From UBA1801 sp035353395 (GTDB lineage Bacteria > Acidobacteriota > Holophagae > Holophagales > Holophagaceae): a stretch of DNA of 64,000 nucleotides. The notes beneath the pieces were generated by a model. The model worked only from the letters and a program-made list of their open reading frames with translations, was not told where the DNA came from and did no database searches. Location: the NCBI GenBank assembly GCA_035353395.1, contig DAOPZL010000003.1:55925-119924 (forward strand), read 5' to 3'. The first letter of the stretch is position 1; each line of letters opens with the position of its first letter. Made by a program: the position numbers and the translations under genes. Below, one piece after another: positions 1-8,836 of the stretch.

Positions 1-2592
1 GAGGGCCCGGCGCTCCTGGAGCTTCTGCTGGGTCTCGTCCTCCAGTTCCCGGAGGCGGGTCCGGGCCTGGCCGGCCCGTTCCCCGGCCTGCAGGAGGTCC
101 GCCTCCGTCCTCCCCTTCTCGGCCTCGAGGTCGAAGGCTCCGCGCTGAAGCTGCTGCAGCTGCTTCTGGAGGCTGTCCCGCTCGGCCCAGGCGGAACTGC
201 GCATCCGGCTGGCCTCGACGAGCACTTCCCGGCGCTGCTCGAGGTCCTGCTGCGCGAGCTGCTGGCGGCCTTCCGCGGCGTGGATGGCCTCGGTCAGCCC
301 AGTCTCCTCCTGCTGGACGGGCTGGGCCTCCAGATCGCGCAGCGCGGTCCGCTGCGCCGCGATCTCGCCTTCGAGCTGCTCCCACTGGGCGTCGGCCCGC
401 TCCTGGGCCTCCCGGATCTCGCCCAGCTGTCCCCGGACCGAAGCCAGTCGTCCCTTCAGGTCCTCGAAGGCGCGCCTCGCCACCAGACGGTCCTCCTCCA
501 TCTCCCTGGACCGCTCGCCGGTCTCCTGCATCCGGTCCTTCCGGCGCTTCAGCTCGGCTTCCAGGGCCTCGAGGCGGTCCAGGCACGCCTCCCGCGCCTT
601 CCGGGCCGCGTCCAGTTCCGCGCGCAGCTTGAGGGGCGAGGCCGCCGGGGCCGCGATGCCGGTCTGGACGGGGCCGAAAGGCAGCTTGATCAGCCGCGGC
701 GAGACGAAGGCGAAGCCTGGATGAAGGGTCGCCAGCCGCGGGAGATCCGCGTCGGGACAACGAAAGGCGCGGAGCAGCAGGGGCTCCAGCACGCGTTCCC
801 GTCCCGGCAGCCAGCGGATGCGGGAGGCCAGGGGCTCGCATCCGTCCGGCGTCTCCGGGCGCTCGGGAGCCCCTCCGAGGAATACCCACAATTGTCCGGG
901 CACCTGGTGGAGGACCTCCCGCCCTGCCGGTCCCAAGGCCACGGTCTCGATCCAGGAACCCAGCAGGCGTTCGAGGTCGGCCAGGACGTCCTCGTCCACG
1001 TCCAGGGCATCGCCCAGGGCCCCCGGGGCCTCCCCGCGCTCCTTGAGCCAGAGGAGGGCCTTCCGCAGCTCCTCCGAGCCGCTGGCCTGCCTCAGGAGGT
1101 CCGAGATCTGGCGCATCCGGCGCTCCTCCACCTCCAGGGCGCCCTCGGCCTCCCGCAGGGCCGCGGTGCCGGCCCGGTGGGCCTCCGCCGCCTCGGCGCG
1201 GAGCCTGGACTGCACCTGGACGGCCTCCTCCACCTGCTCCAGCCGCTCCTCGGAGGCCGAAAGCTCCCGGGAAAGCCTTTGTTCCTCGCCCTGCAGGCCT
1301 TCTAGGCGCGGCGCCCGGAGGGCCTCCTCGTGGTTGAGGGCGTCCAGCCGGCCCTCCAGCTGGGCGATCTGCTGGTGCACGGCCTGCCGCCTGCGCTGGT
1401 GGGCCATCGCCGCCTTCTCCGCCTCGGCCCGCTGGGCGCGCAGGTCCTTGAGCCCGGCCTCCACCCGGTGCAGGGTCCCGGCCGCCAGGGCCACGGCCTC
1501 CTCGCCCTCGGACACCAGGGTCTCCCGGGCTTCAAGGGCCGACTGGGCCAGGGCCAGGCCCTCCTGCAGCCTGCGGAGCTCCTCCTCCGAGTCCCCGGAA
1601 CGGGCCCGGAGCTCCTCCAGGCGCCTCTGCAGCTCCCCCTGCGCGGCCTCGGATTCCTGGATGCGCTCGAGCTGGAAGCCTCGGTCCTGCTCGACGAGGC
1701 CCAGGCGCTGGTCCAGTCCGAGGACCGCGCGGGAACGCCGCTCCTGGGCCTGGACCAGCTCGTCCAGGGCCCCGCGCTGGTTCTCCACCTCGCTGGCCTT
1801 CTCCGACACCTGGGCGGTGAGGGATGCGATCTGGCGCTCCAGGGCGTCCAACTGCTCGAGGATCTCCTCCTTCGCGCGTTCCAGCTCCCCAGTCTTCCCC
1901 GCCAGCAGGATCCGCTGGGTGGCCTTGATGGCCTGGTCCAGGTCGAGGGCGCGGCGGGCCTTCGCGGCCTGGCGCTTGAGGGATTCCTGCTGCTTGCCCA
2001 GTTCGAAGAGGATGTCGTCCAGGCGCTGCAGGTTCGTCCGCGTCTCCTCCAGCCGCCGCTCCGCCTCGGCGCGCCGCAGCTTGTAGCGGGTGATCCCGGC
2101 GGCCTCCTCCAGGAGCTGGCGCCGGTCCCTGGGCTTCGAGGAGAGGATCAGGTCGATCTGTCCCTGCTGGATGAACGAGTAGGCCCGGGTCCCCATGCCC
2201 GTGTCCAGGAGCAGGTCCTGGACGTCCTTCAGCCTGCATTCCCGCCCGTTGATCCGGTATTCGCTCCCGGTCTCGCGGTAGAGCCTCCGGGCGACCGTCA
2301 CCTCCCGGGTGGCCCCCGGCAGCGCCGGGTCCGGCATCTCCAGGACCAGTCGGACTTCCGCCATCCCCATCGGCTTGCGGTCGCTGGTGCCCGCGAAGAT
2401 GACGTCGGCCATCTCCGAGCCCCGCAGCAGGGTGGCCCGCTGTTCTCCCAGCACCCAGGCGAGGGCGTCGGAGATGTTGGACTTGCCGCAGCCGTTGGGT
2501 CCCACCACGGCCGTCATGCCTCCGGGGAAGCCCAGCTTCTGGGCGTCCGCGAAGGACTTGAAACCGTGGAGCTCGAGGGAAATCAGGCGCAA
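1..2592 (-). CDS. smc: Chromosome segregation protein SMC (3' end beyond left edge)
   Basis: The reading frame is open from a TTG codon at 2592 to base 1 (864 codons) and leaves the window, so the C-terminal coiled coil and the ABC signature head half are not visible; SMC proteins are usually 1150-1200 residues. Visible are an N-terminal head with Walker A GPNGCGKS at residues 31-38, a long Glu/Arg/Leu-rich coiled coil from about 170, and a diverged hinge at about 515-645, after which coiled coil resumes. The TTG start is chosen because a GGAGA ribosome site lies 7 bases upstream and the family-typical N-terminus (MRLISLELHGFKSF) begins there. SMC dimers organise and segregate the nucleoid as an ATP-driven clamp. 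The gene is divergent from the pil operon. Confidence 0.95.
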   Translation of the reverse strand, partial: MRLISLELHGFKSFADAQKLGFPGGMTAVVGPNGCGKSNISDALAWVLGEQRATLLRGSEMADVIFAGTSDRKPMGMAEVRLVLEMPDPALPGATREVTVARRLYRETGSEYRINGRECRLKDVQDLLLDTGMGTRAYSFIQQGQIDLILSSKPRDRRQLLEEAAGITRYKLRRAEAERRLEETRTNLQRLDDILFELGKQQESLKRQAAKARRALDLDQAIKATQRILLAGKTGELERAKEEILEQLDALERQIASLTAQVSEKASEVENQRGALDELVQAQERRSRAVLGLDQRLGLVEQDRGFQLERIQESEAAQGELQRRLEELRARSGDSEEELRRLQEGLALAQSALEARETLVSEGEEAVALAAGTLHRVEAGLKDLRAQRAEAEKAAMAHQRRRQAVHQQIAQLEGRLDALNHEEALRAPRLEGLQGEEQRLSRELSASEERLEQVEEAVQVQSRLRAEAAEAHRAGTAALREAEGALEVEERRMRQISDLLRQASGSEELRKALLWLKERGEAPGALGDALDVDEDVLADLERLLGSWIETVALGPAGREVLHQVPGQLWVFLGGAPERPETPDGCEPLASRIRWLPGRERVLEPLLLRAFRCPDADLPRLATLHPGFAFVSPRLIKLPFGPVQTGIAAPAASPLKLRAELDAARKAREACLDRLEALEAELKRRKDRMQETGERSREMEEDRLVARRAFEDLKGRLASVRGQLGEIREAQERADAQWEQLEGEIAAQRTALRDLEAQPVQQEETGLTEAIHAAEGRQQLAQQDLEQRREVLVEASRMRSSAWAERDSLQKQLQQLQRGAFDLEAEKGRTEADLLQAGERAGQARTRLRELEDETQQKLQERRAL

Positions 2593-2813
2593 ACAAGGTT
2601 CTCCGGGTTGAGGCGGAAACGTCCGCCCGCGGTGGACGGCCATCCGTTCCGTTGATTTCTCGCTATTTTGGAACTCGGCTGTGGGACGCTAGACTGGTGT
2701 TTTCCTCGATCGGAGCATTGGGTGCACTATACCTTGGATAGACTTCGGCTCGGATTGATCGCAGGCCGAACCGAGCATTCCCGGGCCCGCCCGCCGGTCT
2801 GGAAGGGAGCCCG

Positions 2814-3545
2814 TTGAACCCCCTCCGGTGGAGGCCCGGCCAAGCCTCCATGGTATGTCTGGAGCCCCATCGCGTCCATGCCGGGGGGCGGACAAAGCCT
2901 GCCGAAGGCCTTCCTTCCGAGGACCTGCTGGCCCAGGTCCTCTCGGACCTGCCCAAGGGACCCACGAAGTGGATCGTGGACGACCTCTCGGCGCCGGCCC
3001 TGCTGCTGAAGGACTTCGTGGAGCTGCCCGCCGGGACCGAGGCCAAGGATGCATTCTTCCGCTGGCGCTACGCCCACCACCTGGCGCTGGACGCCCCCCA
3101 GTCCGTCCAGGCCCTGGAGGTGGAGGAGGCCTCCTGGCTCCTGGTGGGCATGCCCGAACTCCTGCGGGAATCCTGGCTCCAGCTCGCCTTGCGCCTGGGC
3201 CGCCCCATCCATTCGCTGCTGCCCCGCTGGCTCTGGATCTACAACAGGCTGGCCCCGTCCCTCCAGGCTCCGGGCCTGCTGCTGTCCCTGGCGCCGGATC
3301 GGGACGGGAACTGCACGGGGACCCTGGCGGCCTGGGGGCGGACCCTCACCCTGCTGCGCCAGTGGGGGGATCCCGCCGCGCCCGGGACCTGGATGGAGGA
3401 ACGGGTCGCCCCGACGATCGCCTTCCTCCAGCGCGAGGACCGCGCCCCGAAGGAACTGTTCGTGTGGGGCGCGCGCGACTGGCCGGAGGGCCCCCTGGCG
3501 ACCAGGATCCTGCCCTTCGAGATCCCCGCCCAGGAGGCGTTGTAG
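2814..3545 (+). CDS. PilM-like assembly protein, short and divergent
   Basis: First gene of a six-gene pil/gsp operon, ending one base before pilN. The 243-residue product has the position of pilM but is shorter than typical PilM (about 350 residues), and I see no actin-fold phosphate loops. The central part (residues 60-190) could be a degenerate PilM/GspL cytoplasmic fold, which would dock onto the PilN N-terminus. The start used is TTG at 2814, preceded by GGAAGGGAG; an internal ATG at 2850 is an alternative. PilM assignment rests on gene order more than on motifs. Confidence 0.55.
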   Translation: MNPLRWRPGQASMVCLEPHRVHAGGRTKPAEGLPSEDLLAQVLSDLPKGPTKWIVDDLSAPALLLKDFVELPAGTEAKDAFFRWRYAHHLALDAPQSVQALEVEEASWLLVGMPELLRESWLQLALRLGRPIHSLLPRWLWIYNRLAPSLQAPGLLLSLAPDRDGNCTGTLAAWGRTLTLLRQWGDPAAPGTWMEERVAPTIAFLQREDRAPKELFVWGARDWPEGPLATRILPFEIPAQEAL

Positions 3546-3546
3546 C

Positions 3547-4185
3547 ATGGCGGTCCCCATCCTCAAGGTGAACCTCGCGCCCGCACCGACCCTCTGGCGA
3601 CGGCACCACCTCGTGCTGGGATGGACCTGCCTTGCCTCCGGAGTCCTCGCCCTGGCCGCGGCGGGCGTCATCTCCTGGCTGGCCTACCGGGACGCGGTCC
3701 AGGCCGGGGAGGACGTGGTGCTGAGCACGGAGGAAGCCAGGAGCCTGGTCCAGGCGCAGACGGAGATCCAGGACCGCCTGCGGCGCGTGGACGTCGAGAA
3801 GGAACTGCCCGTCTGGCGCCTCGCGGAGCGGATCCTGGGCGAGCGGAGCTTCCCGTGGTCCAGGCTGACGGCGGAACTGGAGCGCGCCATGGTCCAGGAC
3901 GTGCGCCTCAAGAGCATCCAGCGGACGCGGGACGCCGCCCAGGCGACGGAACTGAAGATCCGCGGCGAAGCGAAGAGCCGGGCCGCGGAGGAATCCTTCG
4001 TCGCCGCCCTGCAGAAGCACGGTTTCTTCTCGCAGGTGCTCTTCGAGCGGGAATCGGACCGCCAGGGAGGGGGCGTGGAGTTCGAATACACGCTGCCCGT
4101 CTCGGCCGTGCCGGTCCCCTACCGTCCCCTTCCGCCGCAGGGGCCGACCCCTCCCGCCGGAATTCCCCGGAAGAGCCGCCCATGA
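3547..4185 (+). CDS. pilN: PilN-type inner-membrane assembly protein
   Basis: 212 residues: a short cytoplasmic N-terminus containing the PilN-like KVNLAP segment (residues 6-11), a single membrane helix at about 27-46, a coiled-coil stretch and an alpha/beta periplasmic domain, then a Pro-rich tail. In type IV pilus and type II secretion systems PilN binds PilM through its N-terminus and PilO through its periplasmic domain. The stop overlaps the pilO start (ATGA at 4182), implying translational coupling. Confidence 0.75.
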   Translation: MAVPILKVNLAPAPTLWRRHHLVLGWTCLASGVLALAAAGVISWLAYRDAVQAGEDVVLSTEEARSLVQAQTEIQDRLRRVDVEKELPVWRLAERILGERSFPWSRLTAELERAMVQDVRLKSIQRTRDAAQATELKIRGEAKSRAAEESFVAALQKHGFFSQVLFERESDRQGGGVEFEYTLPVSAVPVPYRPLPPQGPTPPAGIPRKSRP

Positions 4186-4760
4186 ACAGTCCTCTCCATG
4201 CCAGCAAGCTCCGGCTGCTCGCCGGCGGCCTCCTGCTGCTGGCCGCGGGCCTGGTCCTGGTGTTCGTCCTTCCCGACGCATCCCGGCAACAGATCCAGCG
4301 GCAGAGGGCTTCCGAACAGGCGAGGCAGGCCCTGGCCGTCCAGAAGGAGCGGCTGGCCGCCCTGGAGGCGGAGGACCGCAGGTTCACGGAAGGCCGGAAG
4401 CGCCTGGCCGCCCTGCTCGGCTCCATGCCGGACCAGACTGCGGGGAGGCTCCAGTGGGAGCTGAGCCGCCGCCTCTACGACCTCTCCCGGAAGCACGACG
4501 TCCGCCTGAATTCCGTGAAATTCGGCGCACCGACGCGGGAAGGCGCCAAGGGCACGGACCTGGAGATCCTGGACGTCGAGTTCACGGCTTCGGGGATCTA
4601 CCAGAACCTGAAGCCCTTCATGCTCGGGCTCGAGGACACGCGCGAGCATCCCCTGCCCTTCGCCGTCTCGGCCGCCAGGCTCGAGGAGAGCCCGGAAGGC
4701 GCCCGCCTGAGCGTGACGCTGCGGGCCTTCCGCCGCGCCGCGAGAGAGGAGGGTTCATGA
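4182..4760 (+). CDS. pilO: PilO-type inner-membrane assembly protein
   Basis: 192 residues with one membrane helix at about 12-31, a charged coiled coil at 35-80 and a C-terminal ferredoxin-like periplasmic domain (about 90-185) with the pattern seen in PilO/GspM proteins. PilO pairs with PilN and holds PilP and the secretin in register. ATGA overlaps couple it to pilN upstream and pilP downstream (4757). Assignment is from architecture and order; sequence identity in this family is low. Confidence 0.75.
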   Translation: MNSPLHASKLRLLAGGLLLLAAGLVLVFVLPDASRQQIQRQRASEQARQALAVQKERLAALEAEDRRFTEGRKRLAALLGSMPDQTAGRLQWELSRRLYDLSRKHDVRLNSVKFGAPTREGAKGTDLEILDVEFTASGIYQNLKPFMLGLEDTREHPLPFAVSAARLEESPEGARLSVTLRAFRRAAREEGS

Positions 4761-5425
4761 ACGGGCCTTCCAGGATCCAGGGGCGCATCGATCCGAAGGC
4801 GTGGCTCCTCGAGCTGCGGTCGAGCCGCAGGACCCAGGCGGCCCTGGCGGGGTTCGTGGCGGTGCTGGGCTACCTCCTGTGGCCCGCGCCGCAGGCGAAG
4901 CGACCGCGTCCTCCGGCGGCGGGCCCGGTCCAGGCGCCCCTGGATCCACACCAGCTGGCGTCCCTGCACAAGCTGGGCGATCTCGCCAGGCTGGACCAGG
5001 CGGGCGAGCTGCCCACCGAGAGCCGGATGTACCGGGACCTGTTCCTGTTCGACAGCCCTCCCCCTCCGCCTCCCCCGTCCAGGCCCCCCAAGCCCCTGCC
5101 GCCTCCCCCCCCGCCGACGCCGGAAGAGGCGGAGGCGGCCAGACTGGCCCAGGCGCGGCAGGAAGCGATCAACAGCCGGCCCCAGACCCTGCACTACCTC
5201 GGCTACATGGGCCGGCCCTCGACCGGGCGCATCGCCTCCTTCTCGAAGGGCGAGGACATCCTCTCCCTGCGCGTGGGGGAACTCGCCGCCCCCAACTGGC
5301 GGCTGGTCGCCATCAGCGAGGGATGGGCGGAGTTCCAGAACCTCCGGTTCCCGGACATCCGCTACCGCAGCGAAGCCAGGGATCTCCAGGCGCCCCCCTC
5401 CCCCAGCACGAAGAATGGATTCTGA
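4757..5425 (+). CDS. pilP: PilP-type periplasmic linker protein
   Basis: 222 residues: a membrane segment near 30-46, a Pro-rich spacer with two long proline runs (about residues 100-122), and a small C-terminal beta domain (about 145-205) resembling the PilP/GspC homology region that binds the secretin N0 domain. It is anchored by a membrane helix rather than being an obvious lipoprotein, which makes it somewhat GspC-like. It overlaps pilO by ATGA and is followed 6 bases later by the secretin gene. Confidence 0.65.
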   Translation: MNGPSRIQGRIDPKAWLLELRSSRRTQAALAGFVAVLGYLLWPAPQAKRPRPPAAGPVQAPLDPHQLASLHKLGDLARLDQAGELPTESRMYRDLFLFDSPPPPPPPSRPPKPLPPPPPPTPEEAEAARLAQARQEAINSRPQTLHYLGYMGRPSTGRIASFSKGEDILSLRVGELAAPNWRLVAISEGWAEFQNLRFPDIRYRSEARDLQAPPSPSTKNGF

Positions 5426-5431
5426 CCCGAG

Positions 5432-7678
5432 ATGAACATGAAGACCAAGCCCATCGTCTTCCGCCTGTCGGCCGTCGCCCTCGCGGTGGCGCTCTCCTTC
5501 GGGTGCGCCCTCCAGAAGGCCACTTCCGCCTTCAATGCCGGACGCTTCGAAGAGTCCCTCCAGGCCTACCGGGAGATCCTGCGGAAGGATCCCGAGAACG
5601 TGAAGGCGCGCATCGGCTACCGGAGGGCGGCCACCCGTGCCGCGGAGGAGCACCTCGCGAAGGCCCGGGAAGCCGAACGCAAGGGGGACGAGGCCACGGT
5701 GGAGAAGGAGGTCCGCGAGGCCTTCCGCCTGGATCCCACCAACGCCCTGGCGCAGGAATGGATCGCGCGGTTCGAGATGAAGCGGATGAAGGACCAGGCG
5801 CAGCCGGACGACCTCGAGACGATGCGGAGCAAGGGGGAGGCAAAGACCGCGATCCTGCTCAATCCGCGCTCGCTGGAGGGCATGGACCTGAACTTCACCC
5901 GCAGGACCAGCCTCAAGGACATCCTGGGGGCCCTCAGCCGCAACTCGGGCGTGAGCATCCTCTTCCACGCCTCCTTCCAGGACGCGAACGTCGCCGCCGA
6001 TCTCCGGGGGCTGAGCTTCCAGCGCATCCTCGACACCCTGATGATCCAGAGCGACCTGTTCTACAAGGTGATCGACGCCAACACGATCATGGTGTTCAAG
6101 TCGACGCCCCAGAACCGGGACCAGTTCGAGAACCAGCTCATCAAGACCTTCTACCTGTCCAACGCCAACGGGGACGACGTCCGCGCCATCTTCCAGACCC
6201 TGATGCCCCAGGTGAGGGTCTTCGTGGACAAGCGCCTCAACGCCGTCACCATCAAGGCCAAGCCCACGGACCTCACCACCGCCAAGCGCATCGTGGACCA
6301 GCTCGACAAGGCGAAGGCCGAGGTCATGATCTACCTCGAGCTGCTGGAGGTCGGCGAGACCAGCCTGGAGCAGGTCGGCCTGATGCCGGTCATCACCGCC
6401 GCCGACACCAGCGGCACCTACCGGATGGGCGTCACCCTCGACAATTCGGGCGCCGCGAACGTGACCAAGGGCGGCATCCACATCAACTCGTCGGACCTCC
6501 GCTACCTCTTTCCGAGCCTGGCGCTGGACGCGCTGAAGCAGAACGGGGACGCGAAACTGGTGGCCAGCCCCAACGTCCGCGTGATCTCCGGCGAGACGGG
6601 CGAGGTCAGCATCGGCGAGAAGATCTCCACCACCCAGTCCTACATCAGCGGCCTGGGGTCAAGCACCAGCACCACCAGCAGCTCGACCTACGCGCAGACC
6701 TCCTACAGCTACGAGGACGTGGGCGTGAAGATCAAGGTGGAGCCCCGGGTCCACTTCAACGACGACATCACCCTCAAGATCGAGACCTCCGTCACCACCT
6801 TGATCTCGAGCTCCACGGCCGGCCGGCCGGACATGGGCAAGCGCGAGATCAAGACCCAGGCCCGCCTCCGGAACGGGGAGACGGCGGTGTTCGGGGGCCT
6901 GCTGAAGGAGGAGGAGCAGAAATCCCTGCAGGGCCTCTGGGGGCTCAGCGACATCCCCGTCCTCGGCAAGCTCCTGGGCAGCAACTACCGCAAGCGCTCC
7001 AAGACCGACGTGATCCTCACCGTCCGCGCCGTGCTGGTGCGCCGGCCCGACCTGGACGAGAAGGACTTCGAGGCCCTCGATCCCGAGCTCGCCACCTCCC
7101 GATCCGGGCCCTTCGTCCCCAAGGGGCCCGCGGCCGCCGCCAAGCCCCTGCCTGCGGCCCCCGAGGAGACGTCGGCCGCAGGACTGCCCCCGGCCGAGCC
7201 GGAACCGGCCGCCCCCGTTTCCGGGCAGGCGGACGAAAGCGCCCAGGAGGAAGGCCAGCCCACGCTTCCCGCGGAGCCGGAGTCGCAGGACCTGGTGCTC
7301 TTCATGACTCCCTTGGCCACGACCGTGGCCAAGGGGGGGCGGACCCAGGTCACCCTCATGGTCAGCGGCGGCAAGGGGCTCGATTCGGGGACCGTGGAAT
7401 TGCGCATCGACCCCAAGCTCAAGCTCGTCTCGGCCGACGCCGGCGACTTCCTCACCCGCGAGAAGGGCGCGCTCGAGCAGACGGCGGGCGCGAACGGGAG
7501 CGTGAAGCTCCGGTTCCGCCGCGGCTCCGCGACCACGGACAGCGGGACGCTGGCCACGCTGGGCCTGGAGGGCGTCGCCCCCGGCAACGCCCCGGTGCTG
7601 ATCCAGGGGGGAAGCTACCTCGTCAAGGACAATCCCATTCCCGCCCGGGTGGTCAACGCCCTGGTGACGGTGGAATAG
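5432..7678 (+). CDS. Secretin (PilQ/GspD family) with C-terminal cohesin-like domain
   Basis: 748 residues forming the outer-membrane channel of the secretion/pilus machine. The N-terminal signal ends at a lipobox-like SFGC with Cys25. TPR-like repeats follow at about 30-115, then an STN/N0-like domain and a secretin N domain (about 145-315), the secretin beta-barrel domain (about 310-545, with the VxVxPRV and G(G)LL-type segments), a Pro/Ala/Glu-rich linker (about 560-620), and a final beta-rich domain (about 620-748) with the cohesin-like pattern VTLMVSG...GTVELRIDP. TPR plus secretin plus cohesin is known from acidobacterial and deltaproteobacterial GspD-like proteins. It lies between pilP and a pseudopilin gene. 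Confidence 0.85.
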   Translation: MNMKTKPIVFRLSAVALAVALSFGCALQKATSAFNAGRFEESLQAYREILRKDPENVKARIGYRRAATRAAEEHLAKAREAERKGDEATVEKEVREAFRLDPTNALAQEWIARFEMKRMKDQAQPDDLETMRSKGEAKTAILLNPRSLEGMDLNFTRRTSLKDILGALSRNSGVSILFHASFQDANVAADLRGLSFQRILDTLMIQSDLFYKVIDANTIMVFKSTPQNRDQFENQLIKTFYLSNANGDDVRAIFQTLMPQVRVFVDKRLNAVTIKAKPTDLTTAKRIVDQLDKAKAEVMIYLELLEVGETSLEQVGLMPVITAADTSGTYRMGVTLDNSGAANVTKGGIHINSSDLRYLFPSLALDALKQNGDAKLVASPNVRVISGETGEVSIGEKISTTQSYISGLGSSTSTTSSSTYAQTSYSYEDVGVKIKVEPRVHFNDDITLKIETSVTTLISSSTAGRPDMGKREIKTQARLRNGETAVFGGLLKEEEQKSLQGLWGLSDIPVLGKLLGSNYRKRSKTDVILTVRAVLVRRPDLDEKDFEALDPELATSRSGPFVPKGPAAAAKPLPAAPEETSAAGLPPAEPEPAAPVSGQADESAQEEGQPTLPAEPESQDLVLFMTPLATTVAKGGRTQVTLMVSGGKGLDSGTVELRIDPKLKLVSADAGDFLTREKGALEQTAGANGSVKLRFRRGSATTDSGTLATLGLEGVAPGNAPVLIQGGSYLVKDNPIPARVVNALVTVE

Positions 7679-7679
7679 C

Positions 7680-8135
7680 TTGCGCGGCCGCCGCGGCTTC
7701 ACGCTCCTGGAGATGATCGTCACGGTGACGGTGCTGCTCATCCTGGCCAGCGCCGTGGTGCCCATGGCCAGGAACGGAGTCCGGCGGGAGAAGGAGCTGG
7801 CGCTCAGGCGCTCCCTCAGGGAGATGCGGCTGGCGATCGACGCCTACAAGACCATGGCGGACCAGCAGAAGATCCAGATGCCCGCCCCCGAGAACAACGG
7901 CTACCCGGAGAGCCTGGAGGTGCTCGTGGAAGGCGTGCCCATGACGGGGAAGACCTTGAAGACGCGGTTCCTGCGCCGGATCCCGGTGGATCCATTCCTG
8001 GGCCGCGCCCAGTGGGGCTTCCGGTCCATCACGGACGATCCCGACAGCACGAGCTGGAGCGGAGGGAACGTGTTCGACGTTTACAGCCTGGCGCCGGGCA
8101 AGGGCATGAACGGCCTCCCCTATCGCGAGTGGTGA
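7680..8135 (+). CDS. Type II secretion/pilus pseudopilin (GspG-like)
   Basis: 151 residues beginning at TTG 7680, immediately after the secretin stop. It has a type III (prepilin) signal: a short basic leader MRGRRG, then cleavage before FTLLE, with the conserved Glu at mature position 5 and a hydrophobic helix to about residue 28. The C-terminal part (IPVDPFLG, then GNVFDVYSL) matches the major pseudopilin GspG pattern, which normally binds calcium. It would be processed by a prepilin peptidase encoded elsewhere. Its presence suggests the operon serves a T2SS-like machine or a minor pilin role. Confidence 0.85.
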   Translation: MRGRRGFTLLEMIVTVTVLLILASAVVPMARNGVRREKELALRRSLREMRLAIDAYKTMADQQKIQMPAPENNGYPESLEVLVEGVPMTGKTLKTRFLRRIPVDPFLGRAQWGFRSITDDPDSTSWSGGNVFDVYSLAPGKGMNGLPYREW

Positions 8136-8148
8136 ACGGAATTTATGC

Positions 8149-8177
8149 TTGCCCCGGGCGCGAAGCCACGCTACGCT
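8149..8177 (+). promoter_or_regulatory. Possible promoter for tRNA-Leu
   Basis: TTGCCC at 8149-8154 and TACGCT at 8172-8177 are separated by 17 bases and end 44 bases before the tRNA. They match the sigma-70 consensus only partly. Confidence 0.35.
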
Positions 8178-8221
8178 TTCTTTTCACGGCGCCGGAGTCT
8201 CGCGGGAACCGGCCAGAGCTT

Positions 8222-8308
8222 GCGGATATGGCGGAATTGGTAGACGCGCTAGTTTCAGGTACTAGTGATCTTACGGTCGTGGGGGTTCGAGTCCCTTTAT
8301 CCGCACCA
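8222..8308 (+). tRNA. tRNA-Leu (anticodon CAG)
   Basis: An 87-base class II tRNA with encoded CCA. The acceptor stem pairs GCGGATA (8222-8228) with TATCCGC (8298-8304); discriminator A is at 8305 and CCA at 8306-8308. The anticodon stem CTAGT/ACTAG encloses the loop TTCAGGT, giving anticodon CAG, which reads CUG, the leucine codon expected to dominate in this GC-rich genome. A long variable arm and a T-arm with GTTCGAG are present. It sits between the pseudopilin gene and rpsO. Confidence 0.97.
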
Positions 8309-8415
8309 AAATCATGACAGCAGGAACGGTGTCCGGCCGCCTCCGGACTCGACCTTCTCGGCGGTGACGGGACTGCGGGACAGGTGACGGGAGAAGCCCC
8401 GAAAAGGAGCCTGCC

Positions 8416-8685
8416 ATGGCCCTGACCACCGAGCAGAAGCAGATCGTCATCGAGGATTTCAAGCAGCACGCCACGGACACCGGGTCGCCCGAGGTCCAGG
8501 TGGCCCTGCTCACCAAGCGCATCAACGATCTGACCGAGCACTTCAAGATCCACACCAAGGACTACCACAGCCGCCGCGGCCTCATGATCATGGTCGGCCA
8601 GCGCCGCCGCCTTCTGGACTACCTGAAGCGCAAGAGCAAGGAGCGCTACGCGTCCCTCATCGAGCGCCTCGGCCTGCGCCGCTAG
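8416..8685 (+). CDS. rpsO: 30S ribosomal protein S15
   Basis: 89 residues, full length for S15, with the family signature around residues 37-70 (LTEHFKIHTKDYHSRRGL and the following RRRLLDYLK segment). S15 binds 16S rRNA early in 30S assembly at the central domain. AAAAGGAG lies just upstream of the ATG. The 107 bases between the tRNA and the ATG could hold an autoregulatory leader as in other bacteria, but I could not identify one. A strong intrinsic terminator follows. Confidence 0.98.
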   Translation: MALTTEQKQIVIEDFKQHATDTGSPEVQVALLTKRINDLTEHFKIHTKDYHSRRGLMIMVGQRRRLLDYLKRKSKERYASLIERLGLRR

Positions 8686-8709
8686 CCTCCCTCGAGAGCC
8701 CGACATCCA

Positions 8710-8733
8710 CGCCCGCCTCGAGCGGGCGTTTTT
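8710..8733 (+). terminator. rpsO: Intrinsic terminator after rpsO
   Basis: Perfect 7-bp stem CGCCCGC/GCGGGCG (8710-8716 and 8722-8728) with a 5-base loop, followed by TTTTT at 8729-8733. Confidence 0.92.
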
Positions 8734-8836
8734 CATGATTGCGCCGGCCCGGGCCGTTCCCTTCCCTGGCCGGGCGCTCCTTCCGGCGTCCGGCGGATCG
8801 CCCGGGCCGGACCCGATGGGGTAATCTGGACGACGT

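Noticed and set aside
4598..6481. 627-codon open frame antisense to pilP and the secretin gene
   Set aside because: GC-rich third codon positions leave the opposite strand free of stops. The predicted protein is Gly/His/Leu-rich low complexity, without motifs, and opposes a clear secretin.
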